Below, piece after piece: positions 15,614 through 26,120 of a stretch of DNA of 64,000 bases. The stretch comes from Albula goreensis. Taxonomy: Eukaryota > Chordata > Actinopteri > Albuliformes > Albulidae. The notes below the pieces were generated by a model that saw only the letters and a list, made by a program, of their open reading frames with translations, was not told the origin of the DNA and did not search any database. Location: NCBI GenBank assembly GCA_022829145.1, contig CM040741.1, positions 37,804,534 through 37,868,533 on the forward strand, in the 5' to 3' direction. Made by a program: the position numbers and the translations under genes. Each line of letters opens with the position of its first letter. Position 1 is the stretch's first letter.

Positions 15614-16396
15614 CAGTGGTGGTCGGTGAGGTGGAGACTGAGGAAGCTCAAATCTCACCTTTAAATCTATCATTAATTTCAACCTGTTCCGTTAATTAAC
15701 CTAGATTAACAGATTTGCAGAATAATTAACACCAATCGCGTGGAGTAGGACCTAAATGATTACCAATGTCATTTTGTGACAGTATTATTTCTCTTTACAG
15801 AACTGTGTAGCATTTGTTGCAGCCACCCTTTCATGTAATTTGTAGATAATTGTACTTCTCGCTATCTGCCCGACGTCAGGGAATATTCATGTCAAATGCG
15901 CTCGTCTAATCTGCAAGATTCTGCCGTTTAAATGCTCACGAAACACCATGGCTTGTCTGAAGCTTGTAGCGAAAGCTACAGCATGAAATTGTTTAACAAG
16001 GATGGCAATAATCTGAATACGTATTGAAAAACGAATCCCTTAATGTGTTTTGCATTGTAGCTGTGTTGTGTTACAAAATCAAAATACATACAGATATTGA
16101 AATCGATCTCGTTTCTGAGAATAAACCTGTAGGTTAAAAATCAGTATCTTTTATCTGTATAATGTATCTGCGTTGAGTGCAATGCACAATAAAATTTAGC
16201 ACACAGGCCTTCACTACTTTGCAAAAAAAAAGAACAATCACAAAATGACATTGATATTAATTTACCCAGGTGTTGATTATTGTGCGAATCGTTGGTTTTA
16301 TTGTGAATATAGATTAATTAACGGGAACAGGTTGGAATTATTCATAGATTTAAAGGTGGGTTTTGAGCTTCCTCTGTTTCCAACTCACCGCCACCG
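15614..16396. mobile_element. Non-autonomous hAT-like DNA transposon with 8-bp target duplication
   Basis: Terminal inverted repeats of about 90 bases (15614-15706 and 16309-16396) start CAGTGGTGG and share long matched blocks such as GAGGAAGCTCAAA, CACCTTTAAATCTAT and CAACCTGTTCC. It is flanked by TTCAAGAC (15606-15613) and CTCAAGAC (16397-16404), an 8-base duplication with one change. CAG-type ends and 8-base duplications are hAT hallmarks. No transposase inside 783 bases, so it moved in trans. Confidence 0.72.
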
Positions 16397-16543
16397 CTCA
16401 AGACAGATGTGCAAGGCAGAGATTAAGTGGCCTGTATTCCCGCAGTGTAACAAAGGGAGAGACTGCTAAAAATGGTAGAGATGATGTTGTGTATATTATT
16501 TCCTCATTTGTACATAACAAGTGTAATTAACAATAAATGTAAA

Positions 16544-16592
16544 TGTTTGAGATTTCAAACACCCATCTAATTTCTGTTTGAGATTTCAAACA
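16544..16592. repeat. Twin hairpin palindromes
   Basis: TGTTTGAGATTTCAAACA occurs identically at 16544-16561 and 16575-16592. Each copy is self-complementary (TGTTTGA / TCAAACA around GATT), so each can form a hairpin and the pair is also a direct repeat, 31 bases apart. Confidence 0.7.
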
Positions 16593-16864
16593 TTTTATGT
16601 CATTTTCACTGATCTAATATATAACAGATCAGGAGGTCTCCATGTCTTCCCAGATTTAAGAATATTAAAAAATATTTACCGACATGGTTTCATAAGTTGT
16701 AAACACTGTCCGACTAAATGCAGTTAGAGTAAAGGTAGGCAAACAACCTCCTGTTAACAGTCAGGGCTGCTCATTGCAATGGACTGTAATATACTGCATA
16801 TAAGTACTGCAAGTAAGTTCACTACGCCTCATTGACTTTTCTTTACAAACAGTCCTACTGTATG

Positions 16865-17112
16865 TGTCAGAGTACAGAACCGAACAAGACGGGAATAAAC
16901 ACGCAGACTAACGAGGAATCGAGACACAGGTGAACAGCAGGGGAGGAGAAACAAATGAGTAGGAAGGTAACAGGTAACGAGAACGGAGGCGGGGTAACAC
17001 AAGGGCAGTGAAAAGAAAAGCACGTGGACCGGGGAAACGAAGAAAACCAAAACACATGAAAAGTCGGAAAAAAACGGAAATAAAAACATAGCAAAACACA
17101 GCAATACTGACA
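16865..17112 (-). mobile_element. Solo LTR of a retrotransposon with 5-bp target duplication
   Basis: 248 bases bounded by TGTCAG and CTGACA (the TG...CA ends of an LTR) and flanked on both sides by GTATG (16860-16864 and 17113-17117), a perfect 5-base duplication. The T- and C-rich minus-strand reading resembles fish Gypsy-type LTRs, hence the tentative strand. No internal retroviral genes flank it, so it is a recombined solo LTR. Short open frames inside it are not genes. Confidence 0.75.
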
Positions 17113-17181
17113 GTATGGGTGTTCATAGAGGGTTTAGATACTGGTACGAGTGGGTACTAGTCTTGGAGCAGCAGATGAAAT

Positions 17182-17219
17182 AAAAAAAAAAAAAAACAAA
17201 CAAACAAACAAACAAACAA
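17182..17219. repeat. Poly(A) followed by (CAAA)n
   Basis: Fifteen A residues, then about five CAAA units. This could be the tail of an unrecognised retroposon; no body was identified. Confidence 0.85.
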
Positions 17220-18690
17220 TGAATGACAGATGACCACAAGGTTTGACTGTACCTACCTTGACTGTACACATCAAAGCTTGTGGGATTGGTCTTTAAAATA
17301 TCACACCCATACATGTCTTCAATTCATTACAATCCCCCAATAATGTAGGATTCATTTTTGGATTTGAAATTTCACCAAAAAAAATCCACAAAATAGGATT
17401 TATTTTGTTTACACTGTAAAGTGCAAATACAACACATTCTAAAGAGTGTGGCAACTAAGCAATACAGTCTTTATCTGTAATGTTTTACATTCTGGTACAC
17501 ATCTCTTTTAAAATAGGTAAACTATTTAAATATGATATTCATCTTTGTTATGGACCTTAATATACATCTCTAATTAATTTGGTAAAATGTATAAATATGA
17601 AATTTGTCTTTGATGTGGACCTTGAATGGAAATTAATGAAACAATTCTAAAGCGTTTTATTTGTTTCTAGATTTTTTTAACAACACTGCACCCTGCTGGT
17701 GCTTCATTGAACAGCCAGCACTGTAAGCAATTTAGGGGATATGCACACACGTGCATGCATTCATACATGCATAAACAACATATGCGGGCTTGCAGGCTTG
17801 CTCATATTCACACACATGCATGCAAAAGTTGGTGGTATACAAAAAACGTGCGATACAAAATTTGTGTTTTGGACTTTGATTTATTGGTGATCTGATTATT
17901 TAAGCAGCTTGACCTTAGTGGACCTTTCAATATTTGCTCTACCTTTCCTGTAAACCAGAGGTGGAGAACAAAAAAAAACGTTTCGGGAAAGTGTGTCACA
18001 ATGCAATACAAAAAGACCGAAATCAACTAAAATAAGGAACCAGCTAATTGAGTCAGGTAGTCATTATAAATTAGCTACAAGCAGGTGGCATTTCACAAGT
18101 GAACGGTTTATGAGAGAAGCGAAGGCAGTAGTTCATAAGGAATCACATTAATATATATATTTTTATTTCAGTTGTCATTCCAAAATAGCGAAATATCAAA
18201 AAAGGAAATTGCCCAAAACATCTGTTATCACCCTCTGTGTGTTCTTATGGGAAGTGACATGCCAAAAAATTACTTAACAATTAACATGTCCAAACCATAG
18301 TCAGCAGTTGAGTAAATTACTTTACAAACATCTTAATACATGTGTGCACCATGGGATTGAAATCAGGTCTTTAATGTCACACCCTTTCCTTTCGATATCA
18401 TTTAAAATCAAACCATAAAAGGGTTTGAGTGGAAACCGTACATGCAAACAGTAATTAATGCTCATGGCAATTAAAAGGAATCATGAACACACAATTAAGA
18501 TGTATTACTACTAGGACTACATTCTTTAAATATTTTATACATTTTTTTTTATATCTGTACTTCAATCGGCTTTGTTTAGGCTCCAGTGTTGAAAATATTC
18601 ATTTAAGACATTCGTCAGTCAGTGTAGAAATACAAGGGGATTTCACAGCTAGCATGGGACATCCTGACCTTTGGTATGGACACTTCAATT
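17220..18690. other. C9 upstream region, no gene seen
   Basis: AT-rich spacer between the solo LTR and the C9 promoter. Nothing recognised. Confidence 0.55.
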
Positions 18691-18692
18691 TT

Positions 18693-18705
18693 GATAATTA
18701 TTAAC
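18693..18705 (+). promoter_or_regulatory. HNF1-like site in the C9 promoter
   Basis: GATAATTATTAAC matches the HNF1 consensus GTTAATNATTAAC at all but one position and ends 67 bases before the C9 ATG. HNF1-alpha is known to control terminal complement genes in mouse liver, so liver expression through this site is a reasonable inference. A weak TATA-like TTTAAG follows near 18717. Confidence 0.6.
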
Positions 18706-18772
18706 AGATTACTTAGTTTAAGTTCTGAGTAGCCTATCCAGGGATTCACAAGCTTGCATCCTGGTAACAATC

Positions 18773-18846
18773 ATGAAGACTGCGGCTGTCTTTGTCACAT
18801 TTGGCTTTTTAAGCAATGTTGCTTTTGTCCTCGGGAATATCCGAAT
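18773..18846 (+). CDS. C9: C9 exon 1: signal peptide
   Basis: Starts at ATG 18773 with [13 protein letters not shown], a hydrophobic leader ending near G21. The exon must end before the in-frame TAG at 18848. The donor AT|GTAGGT leaves phase 2, which joins the phase-2 acceptor of exon 2 to make a Met codon. Confidence 0.85.
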
Positions 18847-21800
18847 GTAGGTATACATTATTTAATATTATGTACACTGAATGTAATTGTATGTATAGAT
18901 TACATATGCATGTACTTTGGCTATTTATTAATGTAGGCTTATGGACTACCTATTGTGTTATGAAAATGTAACTGATTCAAACCTAGTATTGAAAAAAATA
19001 CAATGAATACATAATAGTGAATCAAACCAACTTGATTTCAATGGCAACATTAGCTTTGATTGATTTTACACTGCGGATTTGGGGTATTTGCGATAACTGT
19101 GGAATGATAAAGTGGGTCTTGTCGTGTCTTGTGATGATAAAATGAGGCGGACGGTCCGAGAGGTGGAAGGCCCCGCAGAAATTAACTGTAAGATGAGCCC
19201 CTGGTCAGAGTGGACTGCGTGCGACCCATGTCAGAAAAAGCAGGTGAGACCATGGAGAGATACTGTAAGACCGTTTGCATACTGCTAAAGCTATCTTACA
19301 TTCTGTCTGGGCTCTACTTTGAACGTTCAAACTCAAAATATCATGGAGCATTGAAAGAAAAGTAATTAGTAACTGATTTATTTGAAAAGTCAAATTTGTG
19401 TGATCGGGGCAAAGTGCGATTTATAGCATTTTGAAACGTAACCATTGAAGCCAGATGACTGTTGCATTCTGCTTCTTTGAAATTGGCACCACATAGTTTT
19501 GAAATAAACACAGCTGCAAGTACAATGTAAATATAATTTGTGAGGTAAAACAATTTATTTTAACCATTGGGTCATGGGTCTCAATCATAATATAGAGCTC
19601 TGTCTCCTCTCCAAAAGTAATAGATTTAACTTTGCACATGTGGAAAAACCAGCAATTTCATCAATTATAGAGAACACCTGGAAAAGGAATTTTGCATTCC
19701 ATAAACATATAGTGGACATGCTTTAAATTGTTATTTTTTGATCAACAAAATTCTACTGAAATACATCACCAAATACAATATACACATACAAAAACAAGCA
19801 AAATTGAAAAAGAAGCCATGTAAACAATAAACATGTTTTCAAACTCTGCAATATATTAAACATGAAACGATGATACAGCAAAATCATACATACATACATA
19901 AAATGTATTAAGATAAAAGCAAGTATGTATATATGTTTAGAGCATCTAAGCATTAATGAGGTTTTGCAATTTTAGTTCCGCTCCAGGAGAATAGAGAATT
20001 TTGGTCAGTTCAACGGCCTAGTCTGCAATCAGCCCCTGGGGGATCGCAGATCCTGCAAAAACGAAATCGATTGCCCTAAAGAAGAAACTCCACCCTGTTC
20101 CAGCACTGAGTTTCAGTGTGAATCAGGTACTGGAAACCATCAGTATCCCATTCACCAGTTCAGCTGCAAATATATTACACCATTAAACTTCATCAACAAA
20201 TGTCTGACAACATGCTAAATCATGACAAAATTATAACGAAGGGAATTTGTTTCAAAGCTATTCAAGCCTGCACAGCATATAATTAACAAAAAATGTAATA
20301 ATAAGCAGTTTATATTGAAAAAGCACTGATTTTTACAGCTCTGTTCCTTAATTAGATTTGAATTACGGACACAAACTAGAATAAGCATATCCCTATGTAG
20401 GTATCATGGAAGGTAGCTTCACATACACCATATGTTATTCCTACGTATGTGCTTGTACATTTTGTAAATAAAAAGGCGAGTGCATTAAGAAGAGGCTGGT
20501 CTGCAATGGAGACAACGACTGTGGAGATTTCTCCGATGAAGATGTCTGTGATGAAGAGCCACGTAGACCATGCGGAAAGAATGACCTGGAGCTATCTGAA
20601 ATGGCCAGAGGGGCAGGACATGGGTGAGGTCCTGAGAAGTGACAAACCATTGTATGTATTAGCACAAAGTGCAAACGGCAAGACTTCCCATACACACAGT
20701 TGTAGAAGATATGACAAATAGCCAGTAGCTGTAGCCTGTAACCATTAGCTATTGCTATATAGTGTACAGCAAAAGCCTACACCCACACCTTATACCCTAA
20801 TGGCTATGGTGCTTGATTGGGACCCAGAGGAATAGTAGTAAAAGGCCCAATGCACCCACAATAGGATTGGTGGAGCTGTTTGGCCCTTAATCAAAGCCCT
20901 CAACCCCATGTGGTTCCCAGGGGGAGATTGCCCCTGTTGAGTCTAATCAACTGTAAGTTGTTTTGGATAGAAGCATCACATTATAAATTCATTTATGTTC
21001 ATTTATATTTTTACAGCATCAACATGCTGGGCTCAGATCCCCGCGAAAATGCTTTCAACAATGAATTTTATAATGGGGTATGCAACTATGTGAGAGACCC
21101 CAAAACTTTGGAGAAGTTGCGCTACCCATGGAATGTCATGACATTAACCTATGAAGTAAGTTGTTTCTATGTTTCCTAGAGTATGACATTTGCTAACATC
21201 GTTCAGCAATGCTCCATCTTCATGTAAGTCTTTACCTAACTACTACTTTACCAGATCTGTACTTTTATTGATGCTTTTGTGGGTAATCGTAAACTGTACT
21301 TCATACTCCATCGAACGTTTTATACTATTCATTTGGTTTTTCTGTACGCACAACAACGTTCTCAAAGCAGATGGTAATAATGAGTGAAAGTTATGAATTT
21401 TTAGCATGTAATCAAGCACTGTCCCAGTTTTCAGAGAACATCACATCCCCAAGTGGCCATTATGTGAACTGAACCCAACTTTCAACATTGTTTTCAGGCC
21501 AATGTTCATGAGACCTACTCTAAGGAGGTATATGAACATTCTAGCATGATGCTCAAGGAGATTCTGGATGAGACTACATTTTCCTTAAATGCGGAGCTTT
21601 CTTTCAAATTTTCCGCCACTGAACAAACACCGGGTAAAAATAATTCTACAAAATTAGGTCTGGGATATAAGTATAATAAAGCAATAACAACTCTTACTTC
21701 GGAATCTCTTAGTAAGGTAAGTCTTTTAACAACTTTGGATAGCAGTTTTGATTGTAATGTCTTAGGATACTGGATAGCTTAGCTACTCTCAGTTTTATGA

Positions 21801-24800
21801 TTTTTTTAAAATGGCCCCAGGTTGTGACAAGTGATAGTGCTGAAGCAATTTACAATTTACATTTCAGTAACATTTTCTGTTGCTTTATTTAGGTTTTTCA
21901 CACAAGTTGAGTATATAGATTACAGCAAGTATAAAGATTACAATGGTAAAGATGATCAGTGAGGGATATTGCATGCCTGATAGGGATGTTGACCAGTGTG
22001 TGCAAAAAAAGGTAAATGTTCTGAAGTCCTGTAATGTTATTTCTAAACCAGAGTCAATGCAACACTCTGAAAATCACATATCTTTCCTAACGTTTTTGTC
22101 ACTCCACGCAATTTGATGTGCTGCTGTATGAGCAGAATAATTGGCAGTCTCCAGTAATGACCTCTCTTTTATTATATATATTATACATTTGATTGGTTAA
22201 GAGAATAACAGTCCTGACAATTATTTAAGTTTCACAGTAGTCCTGTAGTACAGTCGTCCTTTTGGTCAGATCAGGACTGACGGCCAAACACCTAAGAAGA
22301 CTCTAAATTCGGCCAAAAGTGCCAATTTACCAAACACTCTTTTGGTCATCCTGTAGTGATGCTAGTGTAGCCTAGGCTAGCATTTGACTTAAAGATGTAA
22401 TGTGCATAGTGTCAACAAGTGTAACTGTACTTAGCTTAGTTTGGTTACAGTTTTTCTTTGGCACAGATACTTTGTACTCCGCCCTTAACCTTACACCCTT
22501 ACCTCTGCCTTCTGTTGAATTATTGATTAGGGAAAGTAACTCTTATTAAATGGATTATATTCACTCCGTTGTTTTTCAGGATAAAAGCTTCATGCGAGTC
22601 AAAGGTCAAATTCAGGTAGGAACGTTCAGAATGAGGTCGCGAAACCCAGTGATGAAAGACACATTCCGGGAAGATGTGTTTTATCTGCCCTTGGAGTACA
22701 CCAAGGGAGAATACTTCAGATTCCTGGAGGATTACGGCACACACTATGCTATATCTGGAAAGGAAGGAGGCGAATATGAGCTGATCTATGTGCTAAACAA
22801 GGAAGTCATGAAAAGAAAAAGTATGTGTCAATCATGACCATATTTATCAGTTTTGTAACAAGTAAATTATTATTAACATTGAACGGGTGAACATGTGTTG
22901 AATGTATTCAGTTTACAGATGTTTATTACAAATCTCAGAAAAGAAATATCCTTATTTTAGATTTAAGGTACACTAAATAGTACACTAATGTGTATTTTAA
23001 GTAATTTCTAGAAAGATGGAACAACGAAGATTTTGCCACCTGACTTGATGTTTTCACCCTTTAAGTGATCAAGTGACCCAACGTGCATTGTTAGAATATC
23101 ATCATACATGCCAGTCAGACAAAGCTAAGTCAGAAGAACTGTTTGGAACTGGTGTCAAAACCAGCCAAAATGTCAGCTGATCCATATTTGTATATGATCC
23201 ATCAGATTATGACCCAAGGTCCTGATAATGGATATTTGTCCAAATAAAAAGGCTTACACCATGAGTTCGCATTTACGTTTGCATTAGCATTTGTCTTTGA
23301 CTCAGCTTTGTAAGACTTTAGTACAAAGGCGATATACAAAGTATGGTGGTTTTCTAAAATGGATGCCATACAAATCATAAAGAGTGATGTACTTTGACAT
23401 TTTAGGGTGTAAATATATATTTTAAAAAAATTATTCAGCAAATTCAATCTGTTCAGATATAATGTGTCGCTGGGGCATCTCAGCTCATTTTGAGCGTGAT
23501 GAATATCATATGCCATACTTTGTTCACTCCATCAACAGGCTTGACAACAAAGGACGTCCAGCACTGCATCACTCCAAGTGTGTCATTTGACTCAGCTGAC
23601 AAGGCCACGGACACACATGCAGAACTGAAAGCTGATTATTGCAAAAAAGATAATGAAAAAATTGGCGGTTAGTCCCTGCCTTGTTTCTAATCTGACCGTA
23701 ATCTTCAAAGACGTAGCTGTCAGCGCTTACGTGCAAAGGCTCCTGTCCTCATTGACCTAAGCTTTGTTTTCGACGTACGTTGAATTTGCTCACAGGGATG
23801 GCTGATGACGGAGCCCTCATTCATGAGGTGGTGGCATCCATCCGAGGGGGACTACCAGAAACAATTGCGGCTCTGAAGACAAAAATAGAGAATACAGGGG
23901 TGATGGATGTTGACACCTATGTGAAATGGGCAAAGACACTCGGCAATGCCCCCTTGCTTATCCACAGTCAGGTATGGGCGCGTAAAACTCTCATATTAAC
24001 AACGGTTAATTCATTGAAATGAAAGCACTTCCCTTTCACTTTGTTTTGAAGTTGACGTCTTTCAAGCTCCCTTATCACAGCACAACCGCAGAGTGATCGC
24101 ACAAAATTACGATCCTATGACAAATTCATCATTAAATCTTAATGTGTGCACCTGAGATGATTGAAGACATCCTGACCATGATGCAAAGATGTGCAAGAGC
24201 ATTTCAGCACTGTAAATTAGCATATTTAATATTTGGTATATTAATTACAATAGATAAGGAGGAATGACATTTATTGGTAGGAGGCATGATATGCAGCACA
24301 TTCTATTGAGGTCAGATTACACAGCTGTACTTCTTCTAATCAACCTCATGGAAATGAGCAGCCCAGGTGACTTAATGTGAAGACGATGGACAAACTGAGA
24401 CCATGGGGCTGGATACATGGCCCTGCTGAAGTGACAAATCCCTAGGATGGACAGGGATCGTCAGCATGGATCTTCTTCTGACGGCATAGAATGTACTCTG
24501 CCAATGGCGGACCCTGATGACAGCCTAGCCTGGGTTATCAAAACATTGACTCAAGAAATCTTACAACTCTGTCATCTTACCGCCTGGGAGCGCTAACTTG
24601 CGGCAGCTGGTGCAAAGACTTTGGTCAGATAACCAATGGCCGGTTCTCAGAAGAGCAACCTGTTTGACGCATGCTCTGTCATGGTTTATGTCCTCTTATA
24701 TACACCATCACAGACATACGACTGAGAGGCATTAGGCTGCGATTCAGGGAAAACCTCACCCCAGGGACCTTCATTTTGACGCCATCATGGACATACATGC

Positions 24801-26120
24801 TGTACTTCCGAAGTCCGCTGTGAGTGGGGGCACTAGACAATTTTGATAGCCTATGAGTGGCTGCATAACTGTCTCCTAATTCTGCTGTTGCTGTCAGACC
24901 AGCCGTGAGGTCTGCTAGATGATACATTCACTCAGGCCTCTTGGACCCTGCTCTACTCTACTCTACTCTACTCTCTACTGAGTTACTCCATTAGGTTCAG
25001 TCTTCAGGAACTGTGCATCTGGTCTCAGACATACTATGTTGTGTATGGCTTGAGCCCCATTCTTTGCAATGAAGGAGGTGACAGACATCCTTTGTAGACT
25101 CAACACATTTTCAGCATAACATTAAGGTGTGCCATAAGTCATATATTTGGACAGTGCGTATAGCCTTATTTATATTTTGTAAAGGAATTCCAGAGAGAGT
25201 CGTCAAAATTGCCTGTAATTCAATCATTACCACTGTTGTTACGTATATCACGGGTAGTATTTTAGCAGAAGCATTGAACTGATTTGTTCACCAAGAATTT
25301 ACTTTGCATTAAATGCAGAAAAAAACATCAGCTTTGAAATGTATGGGAAGTTACATTTTTAAGTCTCTATTTTCCTCCTGCAATGTTCTACTATAGAATT
25401 GTCTTGCCTTTTAATTTAGATTGTCTTGAAATCTGATTTAGTGGCGACATCTTGCCAATTCAACAGACCAATGTGAACCTACCGTACATATGCCAGTACA
25501 GGGATTTATGTAAACTGTGCGTTCTTTGACATACAGCCTGAAGGAATCGAAAACCTCATCCCTCTGACAATGGCCAATGCGGAAGCCAAAAAAGAAAACC
25601 TGAGGAGGGCCCTTCAAGAGTACATCGCAGAGTACAGCGTTTGCAAATGCCAGCCTTGCAAAAATGGCGGCACGGTCATGATGGTCAACGGTGAATGCAT
25701 CTGCCTCTGCCCAGCGCAGTTTAAAGGATGGGCATGTGAACAGCTCAAGGACCCCATGCTGACACGTGAGTCGGTCAATCCATTCACTGCACCAATCATA
25801 TCTGTGCATGAATCAGTCTTTGCAACAGTGAGAATCCCGCGCACACATACACACTCACATCTGTACGAAGAACTACAGGTACATGCAATAACCATGTGGT
25901 GAAGTATGCGCATCGGCGTTACACTGGTTTTGGGTTGTAAAGCAAAAGCTTTGTTTTTGCAGATTATGAGCGAACCGCTGTCCAGGAGGGGAACTGGGGC
26001 TGCTGGACCTCTTGGAGCACGTGCACTGAAGGTCGGAGGTCACGGACTCGCAGCTGCAACACAAACGGCCTCAGTGGTGGCACATGCAAAGGGAGCACCG
26101 CTGATAGCGATTACTGCTGA
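18773..26120 (+). CDS. C9: Complement component C9, complete gene, 11 coding exons
   Basis: Encodes C9, the secreted plasma protein that polymerises on C5b-8 to form the membrane attack complex pore. Exons: 18773-18846, 19147-19243, 19976-20126, 20476-20623, 21017-21155, 21498-21716, 22580-22820, 23539-23667, 23796-23971, 25537-25765, 25963-26120. They total 1761 nt and join in phase to 586 residues plus TGA, with GT-AG at every junction. Domains: signal peptide about 1-21; TSP1 about 39-90 with WSEW (W44, W47); LDL-receptor class A 98-132 with [18 protein letters not shown] about 140-490 with the signature Y321-x6-YGTHY (328-332); EGF-like 494-525; second TSP1 545-586 with W546, W549, W552. 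C9 rather than C6, C7 or C8 because of the short single-TSP1, single-LDLRA front end, and because the [14 protein letters not shown] and YELIYVL stretches match C9 best. The C-terminal TSP1 is the fish form. The cysteine pair seen in the human first transmembrane-hairpin region is absent; two overlapping N-glycosylation sequons (N251, N252) lie there. Confidence 0.96.
19147..19243 (+). CDS. C9: C9 exon 2: start of first TSP1 module
   Basis: Codes C39[11 protein letters not shown], the tryptophan-containing start of TSP1. Donor is CAG|GTGAGA, phase 0. The acceptor (ATGAG|G at 19145-19146) is the only nearby AG giving the right phase, but its pyrimidine tract is weak. Confidence 0.88.
19976..20126 (+). 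CDS. C9: C9 exon 3: end of TSP1, start of LDL-receptor class A
   Basis: Begins [14 protein letters not shown] (residues 58-71), the conserved second half of the C9 TSP1, and continues to the first LDLRA cysteines C98 and C105. Acceptor TTTTAG, donor G|GTACTG, phase 1. Confidence 0.95.
20476..20623 (+). CDS. C9: C9 exon 4: LDL-receptor class A calcium site, start of MACPF
   Basis: Codes [14 protein letters not shown], the calcium-binding core of the LDLRA module (cysteines 110, 117, 123, 132), then the linker to the MACPF domain. Phase 1 in, phase 2 out at GG|GTGAGG. The acceptor AAAAAG has an A-rich rather than pyrimidine-rich lead. Confidence 0.94.
20796..20990 (+). repeat. tRNA-derived SINE, family copy 2, inside C9 intron 4
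   Basis: Shares GGTGCTTGAxTGGGACCCA, GAGCTGTTTGGCCCTT and CCCTCAACCCCA with the copy at 44987-45190. It ends in the tail GTAAGTTGTTTTGGATAGAA, common to fish SINEs. The A and B boxes are eroded. It ends about 27 bases before C9 exon 5. Confidence 0.7.
21017..21155 (+). CDS. C9: C9 exon 5: MACPF domain
   Basis: Codes [20 protein letters not shown] (158-177) and a PWNV motif, matching the first MACPF strands of C9. Acceptor TTTTTACAG, donor GAA|GTAAGT. Confidence 0.95.
21498..21716 (+). CDS. C9: C9 exon 6: MACPF, first transmembrane-hairpin region
   Basis: A 73-codon, phase 0-0 exon (residues 204-276). It covers the helix cluster that unfurls into the first membrane hairpin. The hairpin region is shorter than in human C9 and lacks its cysteine pair. 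It carries overlapping N-glycosylation sequons NNST at 251-254. Confidence 0.93.
22580..22820 (+). CDS. C9: C9 exon 7: MACPF signature
   Basis: Contains the MACPF/perforin signature Y-x6-Y-G-T-H-Y at residues 321-332, then [13 protein letters not shown]. Acceptor TTTTTCAG, donor A|GTATGT, phase 1. Confidence 0.96.
23539..23667 (+). CDS. C9: C9 exon 8: MACPF, second hairpin region
   Basis: Residues 357-400, beginning [10 protein letters not shown]. This is the segment that forms the second membrane hairpin in the family. The donor is G|GTTAGT, with an uncommon T at +3. Confidence 0.9.
23796..23971 (+). CDS. C9: C9 exon 9: MACPF C-terminal part
   Basis: Residues 401-458, including VVASIRGG and [13 protein letters not shown], which match the C9 VSLIRGG and NWASSINDAPVLI region. 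Acceptor TGCTCACAG, donor CAG|GTATGG. Confidence 0.94.
23972..25536 (+). other. C9 intron 9, the longest C9 intron
   Basis: 1565 bases. The middle (about 24360-24950) is less AT-rich than the other introns and ends in a CTACT repeat, which suggests an inserted, unrecognised repeat. No coding content identified. Confidence 0.6.
24951..24979. repeat. (CTACT)n pentanucleotide repeat in C9 intron 9
   Basis: About five CTACT units with a shift near the end. Confidence 0.85.
25537..25765 (+). CDS. C9: C9 exon 10: end of MACPF and EGF-like module
   Basis: Residues 459-534. A basic helix is followed by an EGF-like module with cysteines 494, 496, 499, 512, 514, 516 and 525. C494 (CKC) is like the C8 alpha arrangement, whereas human C9 has RKC. 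Donor C|GTGAGT. Confidence 0.95.
25963..26120 (+). CDS. C9: C9 exon 11: C-terminal TSP1 module and stop
   Basis: Residues 535-586. Contains the triple-tryptophan motif [10 protein letters not shown] (W546, W549, W552) and cysteines 555, 566, 576 and 586, with TGA directly after the last cysteine. Mammalian C9 ends before this module; fish C9 keeps it. Confidence 0.94.

Noticed and set aside
16829-17126. Three overlapping minus-strand open frames of 72-91 codons rich in Phe, Ser and Leu
   Set aside because: They lie inside the T/C-rich solo LTR at 16865-17112 and are explained by it.
19107-19146. Alternative earlier acceptor for C9 exon 2 (ATAAAG)
   Set aside because: It would need a phase-1 exon 1, but the only usable exon 1 donor before the in-frame stop gives phase 2.
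18773-26120. Assignment to C8 alpha, C8 beta, C6 or C7 instead of C9
   Set aside because: The C-terminal TSP1 and the CKC spacing recall C8, but the N-terminal, LDLRA and MACPF text is closest to C9. C6 and C7 have extra C-terminal CCP and FIM modules, absent here.
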